A stretch of 7,418 bases of DNA, from positions 1 through 7,418 of the forward strand of contig DATFPQ010000130.1 of the NCBI GenBank assembly GCA_035264765.1, read 5' to 3'. Source of the DNA: DATFPQ01 sp035264765. Lineage in GTDB: Bacteria > Actinomycetota > Actinomycetes > Actinomycetales > Angustibacteraceae. Of the stretch, positions 1 to 6,005 are shown piece by piece. The first letter of the stretch is position 1. Every line of letters starts with the position of its first letter. The position numbers and the translations under genes were made by a program. The notes under the pieces were generated by a model, which saw nothing but the letters and a program-made list of their open reading frames with translations, ran no database searches and was not told the DNA's origin.

Positions 1-1
1 C

Positions 2-190
2 CGAGTGTGGACCGACCGCCAGGGCCCCCGCGGCACCTGGCTGAAGATCGCCGAGCGCCGGCTGCCGGCGAGCGCGCGCTCGCTCACCGTCAAGGGGCTG
101 ACGTCCGCGCAGGGCTACCGAGTGCGGGTGAGCGCCGTCAACCGCTCCGGCACCGGAGCGTCCAGCTTCCGGGTCCTCTCCCCCCGCTGA
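2..190 (+). CDS. C-terminal end of a fibronectin type III domain protein (5' truncated by window)
   Basis: Only the last 62 codons are visible, ending at a TGA at 188-190. The reading frame is open to the window edge, so the start lies outside. The visible residues look like the second half of a fibronectin type III domain: a tryptophan near the start, a short turn, the 'LTSAQGYRVRVSAVN' strand with its conserved tyrosine, then 'GTG' followed by a last strand ending in LSPR. In actinobacteria such domains are common at the C-terminus of exported enzymes and surface proteins, where they act as spacers or carbohydrate/protein binding modules. The catalytic or main part, if any, is not visible, so no function is assigned. 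The gene converges on the next one (274-843, -). The domain call is moderately sure because only half the domain is seen. Confidence 0.65.
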   Translation, partial: RVWTDRQGPRGTWLKIAERRLPASARSLTVKGLTSAQGYRVRVSAVNRSGTGASSFRVLSPR

Positions 191-199
191 CCCGTCCGG

Positions 200-254
200 G
201 TTGCTCCACCGGGGCCGGTGCCCAGCCCCGGCGCAGCGGCCGCGGTGGTGCAAC
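200..254. terminator. Possible shared terminator structure between convergent genes
   Basis: Bases 200-210 (GTTGC-T-CCACC) can pair with 244-254 (GGTGG-T-GCAAC) except for one T/T mismatch. They enclose an inner GC-rich hairpin in which CCGGGGC (209-215) can pair with GCCCCGG (225-231), sharing two bases with the outer arm. It sits in the 83-base gap between two convergent stop codons, where a bidirectional terminator is expected. There is no clear T-run, and GC-rich DNA folds easily, so this is a tentative call. Confidence 0.35.
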
Positions 255-273
255 GCGCGGCCTGGGGCTGGTG

Positions 274-843
274 CTACCGCCCCCCGGGCCGGGAGTCGCA
301 GTCGTAGGTGCAGGCCACCACATCGGTGGGCTGTGTGAACCGGTACGCCTTGCCGTCAACCGCATAGTGGACGACGGTGGCGGTGATCCGGTGCTTGCCC
401 GGCGCGGCGATCGTGATCGGTAACACGACCTCGACCCCGAAGTCGTCCTCCCCCTGTCCGCTGCCCGGCGGCACCCGTTGACCCTGCAGAGGTCTGGTGC
501 CGCTGGGGCACCGGGTCCACGTCGAGGTTTGGTAGTCGGCACGGTCGGGACCGAGGACGCGTGCGGGGCGGACGCGCAGTCCCTCGCCGCCCTCGACGGT
601 GACGCGATCGAGCACGGCGGTGCGGTTCGACCGGCTCACCACGGCCACCATGCCGTAGCAGAAGGTGTCCCCCACCTTGCGGGACGGGACGCCGACACCG
701 TCCTCGACGTCCGCGCCGACCCCAGGCGCTGTGAGGGGGCCCGGGGGCGTCTCGGAGCCGTCTTTGAGCGCCACTGCGCTGGCCGCACCGGCGGTCGCGA
801 TGACGAGGACGGCGATGAGCAATGCCCGCCGGCTGCGATCCAT
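274..843 (-). CDS. Unrecognised small secreted or membrane-anchored protein with four cysteines
   Basis: The protein is 189 residues if it starts at the ATG at 843-841. That start is preferred because GGAG (minus strand, 853-850) lies six bases upstream and because an N-terminal export signal follows at once. The signal has basic residues at positions 3-6 (RSRR) and a hydrophobic Ala/Val/Leu stretch at about 7-25. No lipobox cysteine follows, so it is either cleaved near ASA or stays as a single-pass anchor with the rest outside the cell. A Pro/Gly-rich linker (about 30-55) leads to a mostly beta-strand body. Cysteines at 62, 112, 178 and 182 could form two disulfides; 178 and 182 form a CxxxC near the C-terminus. 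I do not recognise the family. The body resembles generic actinobacterial Ig-like extracellular domains, but that is inference. A longer in-frame start at 900 exists but lacks a ribosome binding site. The gene is convergent with the FN3 gene and 285 bases downstream of the ligD-type gene on the same strand. Confidence 0.7.
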   Translation of the reverse strand: MDRSRRALLIAVLVIATAGAASAVALKDGSETPPGPLTAPGVGADVEDGVGVPSRKVGDTFCYGMVAVVSRSNRTAVLDRVTVEGGEGLRVRPARVLGPDRADYQTSTWTRCPSGTRPLQGQRVPPGSGQGEDDFGVEVVLPITIAAPGKHRITATVVHYAVDGKAYRFTQPTDVVACTYDCDSRPGGR

Positions 844-1128
844 GCCCGGCTCCGATGCTCGGTGGATCCGCTGCGCGGCCAGGCTAGAGCCGTCCAGCAT
901 CGCGGTCTATGCCCCCAGCATCGGGGGCTGGGCGCCGTTCCCGCCTTCGCCTGCGGCAGCTGCTCAACCTCGCGCACCTAGCGGCCCCCGGGGTACAAGG
1001 CGGCCGAATCATAGGACGGGCCCCGTTCCTATAGATCCGAGCCGGACCTCTATACCTCCGGCTCCGTGGCCGTCACCGAGCCCATGAGATGTCCGGGTGG
1101 GAGTTCGCCGGCGTTGGGGCGGAGGCCT
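844..1128. other. 285-base intergenic region without a convincing gene
   Basis: This gap lies between the end of the LigD-type polymerase gene and the start of the small secreted protein gene, both on the minus strand. It should hold the terminator of the former and the promoter of the latter. Two neighbouring inverted repeats lie at 1011-1054. A TATGAT hexamer on the minus strand (1013-1008) resembles a -10 box but lacks a convincing -35. A short GC hairpin (911-916 with 923-928) would lie in the leader. The short frames across the region lack ribosome binding sites and recognisable protein content. Confidence 0.5.
1011..1054. repeat. Two adjacent AT-containing inverted repeats, possible terminator or operator
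   Basis: The first repeat pairs ATAGGA (1011-1016) with TCCTAT (1027-1032) across a GC-rich centre. The second pairs TATAGA-TCCG (1030-1039) with CGGA-CC-TCTATA (1043-1054), with a three-base loop and a two-base bulge. The two share the bases TAT at 1030-1032, so the RNA folds are mutually exclusive. The TATAG-rich composition stands out from its very GC-rich surroundings. It lies 75-118 bases past the stop codon of the polymerase gene and about 170-210 bases upstream of the secreted protein gene. Role unknown. Confidence 0.4.
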
Positions 1129-2178
1129 TCACTCGGCCGTGCCGGCGGCGGCTTCGCCGGCCGGCCGCCGGGCGCGGCTCGGTTGCACCCTTGGCGGCTC
1201 GCCCGGCATCTTCGGGTAGTCCGGCGGGAAGGCCAGCTCACCCAACCCCCGCTCGCAGTCGCGCTGCCACAGCTCGAGCGCCGCGTCCAGGGACCCCACC
1301 GCGTCGTCCATGCCCTCCCACGCGTCGCCTCGTCGCTGCACCAGGGCAGGTACGGTCCGGATGGTCAGCTCGACCGGGTCGACGTCGTCCAGCTCCTCCC
1401 AGGTGACTGGCGTCGAGACCGGCGCGTGCCGCAGCGGCCGCGGGCTGTACGCGGACGCGATGGTCCGGTCGCGGTTCGTCTGGTTGAAGTCGACGAAGAC
1501 GCGGTTACCGCGCTCCTCCTTCCACCAGGCCATCGTGACCAGGTCCGGCGCCCGGCGCTCGAGCTCCCGACCGATCCCGATCGCCGCGTGCCGGACGTCC
1601 AGGAACTCCAGGTGGGGGCGGATCCGCGCGAACACGTGCACGCCACGGTTGCCCGACGTCTTGACCCACCCGGTCAGACCCAGCTCGGTGAGCAGCTCAC
1701 GCAGTAGGTGCGCGGCCTGCGCCGCGTCGGCGAAGCCGCGGCCCGGCTGAGGGTCGAGGTCGAGCCGCAGCTCGTCGGGATCGTCGCGGTCCGCCGTCCG
1801 CACGGGCCACGGGTGGAAGGTCACGGTGTTCATCTGCACGGCCCACACCGCGGTGGCCGTCTCGTCGATGACCAGCTGCGGGTGGCTGCGCCCGCTCGGA
1901 TAGGTGACCGGCACGGTGCGCGCCCACTCCGGCACCCCGCGCGGCGGGTTCTTGTTGTAGAAGGCCTCGCCCTCGACGCCGTCGGGGAAGCGTTGCAGCG
2001 TCACCGGGCGGTCGCCGAGGACACGGATCAGCGCGGGGCCGACGTCAACGACGTACTGGGCCAGATCCAGCTTGGTGATGCCGTCCTGCGGCCACATCAG
2101 CCGCTGGGGGCTGGAGACCCGCACCTGGCGCGGACCCTCCGGCCCCGCCACCTCGACCACCACCGCATCCGACGCCAC
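1129..2178 (-). CDS. Stand-alone LigD-type DNA polymerase/primase (Prim-Pol, archaeo-eukaryotic primase superfamily)
   Basis: The 349-residue protein is the polymerase domain of bacterial LigD without ligase or phosphoesterase domains. Family members add ribo- or deoxyribonucleotides at DNA ends and short gaps during non-homologous end joining and gap repair in the cytoplasm. The core motifs are visible in order: RLDLDP with metal-binding D140 and D142; SGNRGVHVF with H181, the nucleotide-binding histidine; and VFVDFNQTNRDRTIASAYSPRP with the third metal aspartate D230. The N-terminal part carries the family stretches MWPQDGITK and FYNKNPPRG. The start is GTG at 2178-2176, with AGGG (minus, 2189-2186) seven bases upstream. 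The last 25 or so residues are Pro/Arg/Ala-rich and probably disordered. Length fits the free-standing mycobacterial PolD/Prim-PolC type. No Ku or ligase gene is in the window; it is divergent from the nuclease gene. No LexA-type box was seen upstream. Confidence 0.95.
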   Translation of the reverse strand: MASDAVVVEVAGPEGPRQVRVSSPQRLMWPQDGITKLDLAQYVVDVGPALIRVLGDRPVTLQRFPDGVEGEAFYNKNPPRGVPEWARTVPVTYPSGRSHPQLVIDETATAVWAVQMNTVTFHPWPVRTADRDDPDELRLDLDPQPGRGFADAAQAAHLLRELLTELGLTGWVKTSGNRGVHVFARIRPHLEFLDVRHAAIGIGRELERRAPDLVTMAWWKEERGNRVFVDFNQTNRDRTIASAYSPRPLRHAPVSTPVTWEELDDVDPVELTIRTVPALVQRRGDAWEGMDDAVGSLDAALELWQRDCERGLGELAFPPDYPKMPGEPPRVQPSRARRPAGEAAAGTAE

Positions 2179-2191
2179 GAGCCGACCCTAC

Positions 2192-2228
2192 GGCGCCGGC
2201 GCCCGGATCTGCGGATATCCGCGGCGCC
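2192..2228. repeat. Palindromes and possible leader hairpin upstream of the LigD-type gene
   Basis: Two perfect 12-base palindromes lie 8 bases apart: a GGCGCC tandem (2192-2203) and GCGGATATCCGC (2211-2222). A third GGCGCC follows at 2223-2228. The same bases can fold differently: GGCGCC-CGGAT (2198-2208) pairs with ATCCG-C-GGCGCC (2217-2228), giving 11 pairs with one bulge and an 8-base loop. The element ends only a few bases before the proposed ribosome binding site of the polymerase gene, so it could be an operator or a translational hairpin. Function is inference. Confidence 0.35.
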
Positions 2229-2300
2229 AAACCGCACGGGGCTATGGCGGACGTCTCCACGAGTCCGCACACGGCCGGTTCGTCCAGACTTTGCCCGCCG

Positions 2301-2333
2301 TTGACCTTCCCTGTCAGGGACGCCTGGTAGACA
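2301..2333 (+). promoter_or_regulatory. Candidate promoter with a 13-base palindrome, for the secreted nuclease
   Basis: TTGACC (2301-2306) matches a -35 box. TCCCTG-T-CAGGGA (2308-2320) is a perfect inverted repeat with a one-base centre lying directly after it. The best -10-like sequence is TAGACA (2328-2333), but the spacing is 21 bases, longer than usual; TGGTAG (2325-2330) gives 18 but matches poorly. The palindrome sits where a repressor would block RNA polymerase. The promoter assignment is tentative; the palindrome itself is plain in the sequence. Confidence 0.4.
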
Positions 2334-2367
2334 AAGCCCGCACCCGTCCCAAAGTGGGAGACCCTTC

Positions 2368-4713
2368 ATGCCCCGAAAGCCCTCCGGCCGGCTGGTCGCC
2401 GGACCCGTGGCAGCGGCCCTGGTCGCCGCCGGCGTCACCCTCGCCGCGCCCGCCCAGGCCGCCTCCACCACCGTCGTCATCAGCGAGGTGTACGGCGGTG
2501 GCGGCAATACCGGCGCCACCTACACGCATGACTTCGTCGAGCTCCGCAACATCGGCACCGCGTCGGTCGACCTGACCGGCTGGCAGGTCCAGTACTACTC
2601 GGCACATAACGCCGCCGGTGCGGTCGCCACCCTGACGGGCAGCATCGCGCCGGGCGGGTCCTACCTCATCCAGCAGGCGAAGGGCACCGCCGGGACCACG
2701 GCACTGCCGTGCCCCGACGCGACCGGGACGGCCACGATGGCCGCCGGCGCAGGGCGGGTGGACCTGGTGAACGTCCAGCAGCAGCTGCTGGTCGACCAGG
2801 TGCGCTACAGCGCGTCGAACACCACGTCTGCCTCCCGATCCGGCCCTTTCACGGACACCGACGACGCCGCCGACTTCTCCGCCGGCCCGCCGAGCCCCAC
2901 CAACGCCGCGGACGGCTCGGCGCCGTGTGCCACGCCGCCCCCGAACCCCGTGGTGCGCGCGACCATCCCGCAGATCCAAGGGCGCTCGCACCTGTCGCCC
3001 CTCGCCGGGAAGTCCGTCGAGGCGGTGCAGGGCGTCGTCACCGCGAAGAGCAGGAGCGGCTTCTGGATCCAGAGCACGACTCCGGACGACGACCCCGCGA
3101 CGAGCGAGGGCCTGTTCGTCTTCACCAAGAGTGCACCCAGCGTCGTCGTCGGCACTGCCGTCAGCGTTGCCGGGGACGTCGAGGAGTTCCGCGCTGCGAA
3201 CGACAACCTCACCACGACGGAGATCTCGAACCCCACGGTGACGCCCGTCTCCGGGGACGCCCCCTCGTCGCCCGATGCGGTGCTGCTCGGCGTCGACCGC
3301 ACCGCACCGCCGCAGACGGTCGAGCAGGGGGACCCGGGCACGGTCGAGGCCGCGGACGCGCCGTTCCGGCCGGACGTCGACGCCATCGACTTCTACGAGT
3401 CCCTCGAGGGCATGCTCGTGGAGGTGAACGAGGCCCGGGTCGTGGGTCCCACCGCGTCCTTCGGCGAGATCCCCGTCGTGCCGGGCGAGCTGGCGCCGGG
3501 CAGCGCCATCCGCTCGGCCCGCGGTGGCGTGGTGTACGGCGGCTACGGGCTTCCCAACGCCATGCGGGTCCAGCTCGACGACGCGCTGCTGCCCACGGGG
3601 ACGATGCCGGCGGCCGACGTCGGCGACACCCTGACCGGCACGACGACCGGCGTCCTCGACTACTCGTTCTCCAACTACAAGCTCGAGGTCACGGCGGCCC
3701 CCACGGTCCGCAGCGGCGGCCTGCGGCGCGAGGTCACCGAGCGGCAGGGCGGGAACGAGCTCGCGGTCGCGACCTTCAACGTCGAGAACCTTGCGGCGGA
3801 CGACCCCGACAGCAAGTTCCAGCGCCTGGCGAGGCAGGTGGTGGGCAACCTGCAGGCGCCGGACGTCCTGGCGCTGGAGGAGATCCAGGACAACAACGGA
3901 TCGGTCGACGACGGCACGGTGGCTTCGGAGCGCACGGTGAGCACCCTCATCGCGGCCATCACGGCAGCCGGCGGCCCGCGGTACCAGGCCCGCTGGGTGG
4001 ACCCGCAGGACAAGACCGACGGCGGGGAGCCTGGGGGCAACATCCGTCAGGTGCTGCTCTTCCGGCCGGACCGCGGCGTGTCCTTCGTCCAGCGACCGGC
4101 CGGGGACGCCACGACCGCCGTTCAGGTCCGCAAGCGGCACGGCGACCCGCAGCTGTCGGTGAACCCGGGGCGGATCGAGCCGCAGAACGCCGCCTGGGAG
4201 AGCTCGCGCAAGCCGCTCGTCGGGCAGCTGAGGTTCCGTGGCCACGACGTCTTCGTCATCGCGAACCACTTCGCCAGCAAGGGCGGTGACGACCCGCTGT
4301 TCGGCCGTTGGCAGCAGCCGGTGCGCTCGAGCCAGACCCAGCGGCACGCGCAGGCCAAGGTGGTCCGCGCCTTCGTCGACGAGCTGTTGGCCATCGATCA
4401 CAACGCCGAGATCGTCGTCCTTGGAGACCTCAACGACTTCGAGTTCTCGACGACGGCGGACCTGCTGGTCGGCGGCGGCCGCACCGCGCTGGTAGACCTG
4501 CCGCGGACGCTGCCCGTGAGGGAGCGCTACAGCTACGTCTTCGAGGGCAACAGCCAGGTGCTCGACCACATCCTGGTCAGCCAGCGGCTGGCCAAGGAGC
4601 GGGGCGGGCGTCCGGGGTACAAGTACGACATCGTGCACACCAACGCGGAGTTCCACGACCAGGACAGCGACCACGACCCGCAGGTCGTCCGGCTCGACCT
4701 CTCGCACGGCTGA
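2368..4713 (+). CDS. Exported nuclease: lamin-tail domain, OB-like middle, endonuclease/exonuclease/phosphatase domain (ExeM/NucH-like)
   Basis: The 781-residue protein is predicted to leave the cell and cut DNA. The start is ATG at 2368 with GGGAG (2356-2360) seven bases upstream. A signal peptide follows: basic MPRKPSGR, a hydrophobic stretch to about residue 27, and an A-Q-A cleavage site near 31. Residues about 36-175 resemble a lamin-tail domain (VVISEVYGGGG, HDFVELRN, DLTGWQVQYY). Residues about 197-290 and on to 450 look like the OB-fold region found between these modules (VEAVQGVV, GFWIQS, EGLFVF). Residues about 464-781 are the catalytic domain: ATFNVENL (N471), LALEEIQDN (E504/E505), ANHF (H634), GDLND (D687, N689), LDHILVS (D733, H734) and SDHDP (D768, H769), all consistent with a metal-dependent phosphodiesterase. 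C115 and C187 may form a disulfide. No sorting motif was seen, so release is likely. The likely role is use of extracellular DNA or biofilm turnover, as known for Shewanella ExeM; substrate is inferred. Confidence 0.93.
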   Translation: MPRKPSGRLVAGPVAAALVAAGVTLAAPAQAASTTVVISEVYGGGGNTGATYTHDFVELRNIGTASVDLTGWQVQYYSAHNAAGAVATLTGSIAPGGSYLIQQAKGTAGTTALPCPDATGTATMAAGAGRVDLVNVQQQLLVDQVRYSASNTTSASRSGPFTDTDDAADFSAGPPSPTNAADGSAPCATPPPNPVVRATIPQIQGRSHLSPLAGKSVEAVQGVVTAKSRSGFWIQSTTPDDDPATSEGLFVFTKSAPSVVVGTAVSVAGDVEEFRAANDNLTTTEISNPTVTPVSGDAPSSPDAVLLGVDRTAPPQTVEQGDPGTVEAADAPFRPDVDAIDFYESLEGMLVEVNEARVVGPTASFGEIPVVPGELAPGSAIRSARGGVVYGGYGLPNAMRVQLDDALLPTGTMPAADVGDTLTGTTTGVLDYSFSNYKLEVTAAPTVRSGGLRREVTERQGGNELAVATFNVENLAADDPDSKFQRLARQVVGNLQAPDVLALEEIQDNNGSVDDGTVASERTVSTLIAAITAAGGPRYQARWVDPQDKTDGGEPGGNIRQVLLFRPDRGVSFVQRPAGDATTAVQVRKRHGDPQLSVNPGRIEPQNAAWESSRKPLVGQLRFRGHDVFVIANHFASKGGDDPLFGRWQQPVRSSQTQRHAQAKVVRAFVDELLAIDHNAEIVVLGDLNDFEFSTTADLLVGGGRTALVDLPRTLPVRERYSYVFEGNSQVLDHILVSQRLAKERGGRPGYKYDIVHTNAEFHDQDSDHDPQVVRLDLSHG

Positions 4714-4727
4714 CCGCACGTCCGCAT

Positions 4728-4761
4728 CGCGCCGGCCGGGGGAACTCCCCCGGCCGGCGCG
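4728..4761 (+). terminator. Strong terminator hairpin after the nuclease gene
   Basis: Bases 4728-4742 pair perfectly with 4747-4761, giving a 15-base-pair, almost entirely G-C stem around an AACT loop. The stem can extend outward through a T/G, an A-T and a C-G pair. It begins 15 bases after the nuclease stop codon. No U-run follows, only GTGTTGTG, which is common for actinobacterial terminators. It overlaps the candidate -35 element of msrB. Confidence 0.8.
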
Positions 4762-4766
4762 GTGTT
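4741..4766 (+). promoter_or_regulatory. Candidate SigR/SigH-type (ECF sigma) promoter for msrB
   Basis: GGAAC (4741-4745) and GTT (4764-4766) are separated by exactly 18 bases, the pattern recognised by actinobacterial SigR/SigH thiol-stress sigma factors (GGAAT/C-N18-GTT). Transcription would begin around 4772-4775 and give a leader of roughly 28 bases carrying the msrB ribosome binding site. The position and spacing are seen directly; use by a SigR/SigH-like factor is inferred from family knowledge and from msrB being a typical target of such factors. The -35 half overlaps the preceding terminator hairpin. Confidence 0.55.
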
Positions 4767-4801
4767 GTGCGAGCGTGAACCTCTTCCGGAAGGAACCCAG
4801 C

Positions 4802-5221
4802 ATGCATACCGATCGGCAGTACGAGGTCACCAAGGACGACGCCACCTGGCGGGCCGAGCTGACCCCCGAGGAGTACCACGTGCTCCGCGAGGCCGGCACC
4901 GAGCGGCCCTTCGTGGGCGAGTACACCGACACCAAGACCGAGGGCGTCTACTCCTGCCGGGCCTGTGGGGCGGAGCTGTTCCGCAGCGACACCAAGTTCG
5001 AGTCGCACTGCGGCTGGCCGTCCTTCTACAGCCCGCTGGCCGAGGACCGGGTCGACTACATCGAGGACCGGACCCTCGGCATGCGGCGCGTGGAGGTGCG
5101 CTGCGCTCGATGCGGGTCGCACCTCGGGCACGTGTTCTCGGGCGAGGGGTACCCCACCCCGACCGACCAGCGCTACTGCATCAACTCGATCTCGCTGACC
5201 CTGCAGCGCGTCGAGGGCTGA
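4802..5221 (+). CDS. msrB: Peptide-methionine (R)-S-oxide reductase MsrB
   Basis: This cytoplasmic enzyme reduces the R form of methionine sulfoxide in proteins, using thioredoxin to regenerate. The 139-residue product is full length for the family. Two CxxC pairs (C52/C55 in CRAC, C101/C104 in CARC) form the structural zinc site. C126 in RYCINS is the catalytic cysteine. C70 in SHCGWPSF is the resolving cysteine, 56 residues before it as in other two-cysteine MsrB enzymes. GHVF (110-113) is also typical. The ATG at 4802 is chosen because AAGGA (4790-4794) lies seven bases upstream; an in-frame GTG at 4775 would add nine residues but has no ribosome binding site and lies at the likely transcription start. 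It is preceded by a GGAAC-N18-GTT element suggesting oxidative stress control, and is convergent with hemQ. Confidence 0.97.
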   Translation: MHTDRQYEVTKDDATWRAELTPEEYHVLREAGTERPFVGEYTDTKTEGVYSCRACGAELFRSDTKFESHCGWPSFYSPLAEDRVDYIEDRTLGMRRVEVRCARCGSHLGHVFSGEGYPTPTDQRYCINSISLTLQRVEG

Positions 5222-5233
5222 CGCCAAACAAAC

Positions 5234-5270
5234 TGGAGCCTTCTTCCCGGTGAGCGGGAAGAAGGCTCCA
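5234..5270. terminator. Bidirectional terminator between msrB and hemQ
   Basis: A perfect 16-base-pair stem (5234-5249 with 5255-5270) surrounds the loop GTGAG. It begins 12 bases after the msrB stop and ends 18 bases before the hemQ stop. On the plus strand TCGCGTTTG follows. On the minus strand the stem is followed by GTTTGTTTGG, a better T-rich tail. It therefore probably ends transcription of both convergent units, more efficiently for hemQ. Confidence 0.9.
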
Positions 5271-5288
5271 TCGCGTTTGCCGGCAACG

Positions 5289-6005
5289 TCAGGGCAGGCG
5301 GTCGACCAGGTCGGCCAGCGCCACCCGAGGCCCGGTGTAGAACGGCACCTCCTCGCGGACGTGCCGCCGGGCGTCGGTGGCCCGCAGCTCGCGCATCAGG
5401 TCGACGATGCGGTGCAGCTCGTCGGCCTCGAAGGCCAGCACCCACTCGTAGTCGCCCAGCGCGAACGCCGAGACGGTGTTGGCCCGGACGTCGGGGTAGC
5501 CGCGGGCGGCCTTCCCGTGCTCGACCAGCATGTCGCGCCGCTCGGCGTCCGGCAGCAGGTACCAGTCGTAGGACCGGACGAACGGGTACACGCACATGTA
5601 CCCGCGCGGCTCCTCCCCCGCCATGAACGCCGGCACGTGACCCTTGTTGAACTCCGCCGGCCGGTGCAGCGCGACGACCGACCAGACCGGCTCCAGGTGG
5701 CGTCCGAGGGCGGTGCGGCGCAGCCGTCGGTAGGCCTCCTGCACGACCTCGACCGACGGGGCGTGCCACCACACCATCAGGTCGGCGTCGGCCCGCAGCC
5801 CGGCGACGTCGTAGACGCCGCGGACCACGAGGTCGCGAGCGCCGAGCTCGGTGAGCAGCTCTTCCACCTCGGCGACCATCGCGTCCCGGCCGGACTCGGG
5901 CAGCGGCTCGCGGACCGCGAAGACAGACCACATGGCGTACCGCACGATCTGGTTGATGTCGCGGGCGCGTGGCTTGGCGGCGCTGGTCTCCTGCACGTCG
6001 GTCAT
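5289..6005 (-). CDS. hemQ: Coproheme decarboxylase HemQ/ChdC (chlorite dismutase-like family)
   Basis: HemQ carries out the final step of the coproporphyrin-dependent haem pathway: peroxide-driven oxidative decarboxylation of two propionates of coproheme III to give haem b, in the cytoplasm. The 238-residue protein is full length. Key residues match the actinobacterial type: distal H123 in NKGHVPAF, catalytic Y140 in CVYPFVRSYDWY, and proximal H163 in LVEHGKAARGYPD. Their spacings of 17 and 23 match those I recall for Corynebacterium diphtheriae ChdC (H118, Y135, H158). The start is ATG at 6005-6003, which overlaps the cgoX stop as ATGA. No strong ribosome binding site is in the normal position (GAGGAAGAG lies about 20 bases away), so translation probably depends on coupling to cgoX. 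A longer open frame reaching 6218 runs inside cgoX in another frame and is not credible as coding. Confidence 0.97.
   Translation of the reverse strand: MTDVQETSAAKPRARDINQIVRYAMWSVFAVREPLPESGRDAMVAEVEELLTELGARDLVVRGVYDVAGLRADADLMVWWHAPSVEVVQEAYRRLRRTALGRHLEPVWSVVALHRPAEFNKGHVPAFMAGEEPRGYMCVYPFVRSYDWYLLPDAERRDMLVEHGKAARGYPDVRANTVSAFALGDYEWVLAFEADELHRIVDLMRELRATDARRHVREEVPFYTGPRVALADLVDRLP

Noticed and set aside
844..900. Longer start for the small secreted protein at 900
   Set aside because: There is no ribosome binding site before it and it would put 19 extra residues in front of the signal sequence; the ATG at 843 has GGAG at good spacing.
2300..2318. Pho box (GTTCACC-type direct repeats) before the nuclease gene
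   Set aside because: Only GTTGACC is a fair match; the second repeat (TGTCAGG) is poor and off the 11-base register. The palindrome explains the sequence better.
2179..2367. LexA/SOS box controlling the LigD-type polymerase
   Set aside because: No GAAC-N4-GTTC type sequence was found in the divergent region.
4775..4801. GTG start for msrB at 4775
   Set aside because: No ribosome binding site, and it lies at the probable transcription start; the ATG at 4802 has AAGGA at seven bases.
2314..4935. Very long open frame on the minus strand opposite the nuclease gene (873 codons)
   Set aside because: The plus strand encodes a recognisable exported nuclease with start, ribosome binding site and catalytic motifs. 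The antisense product is a repetitive Arg/Asp/Val/Gly/His-rich string typical of the mirror frame of a GC-rich gene.
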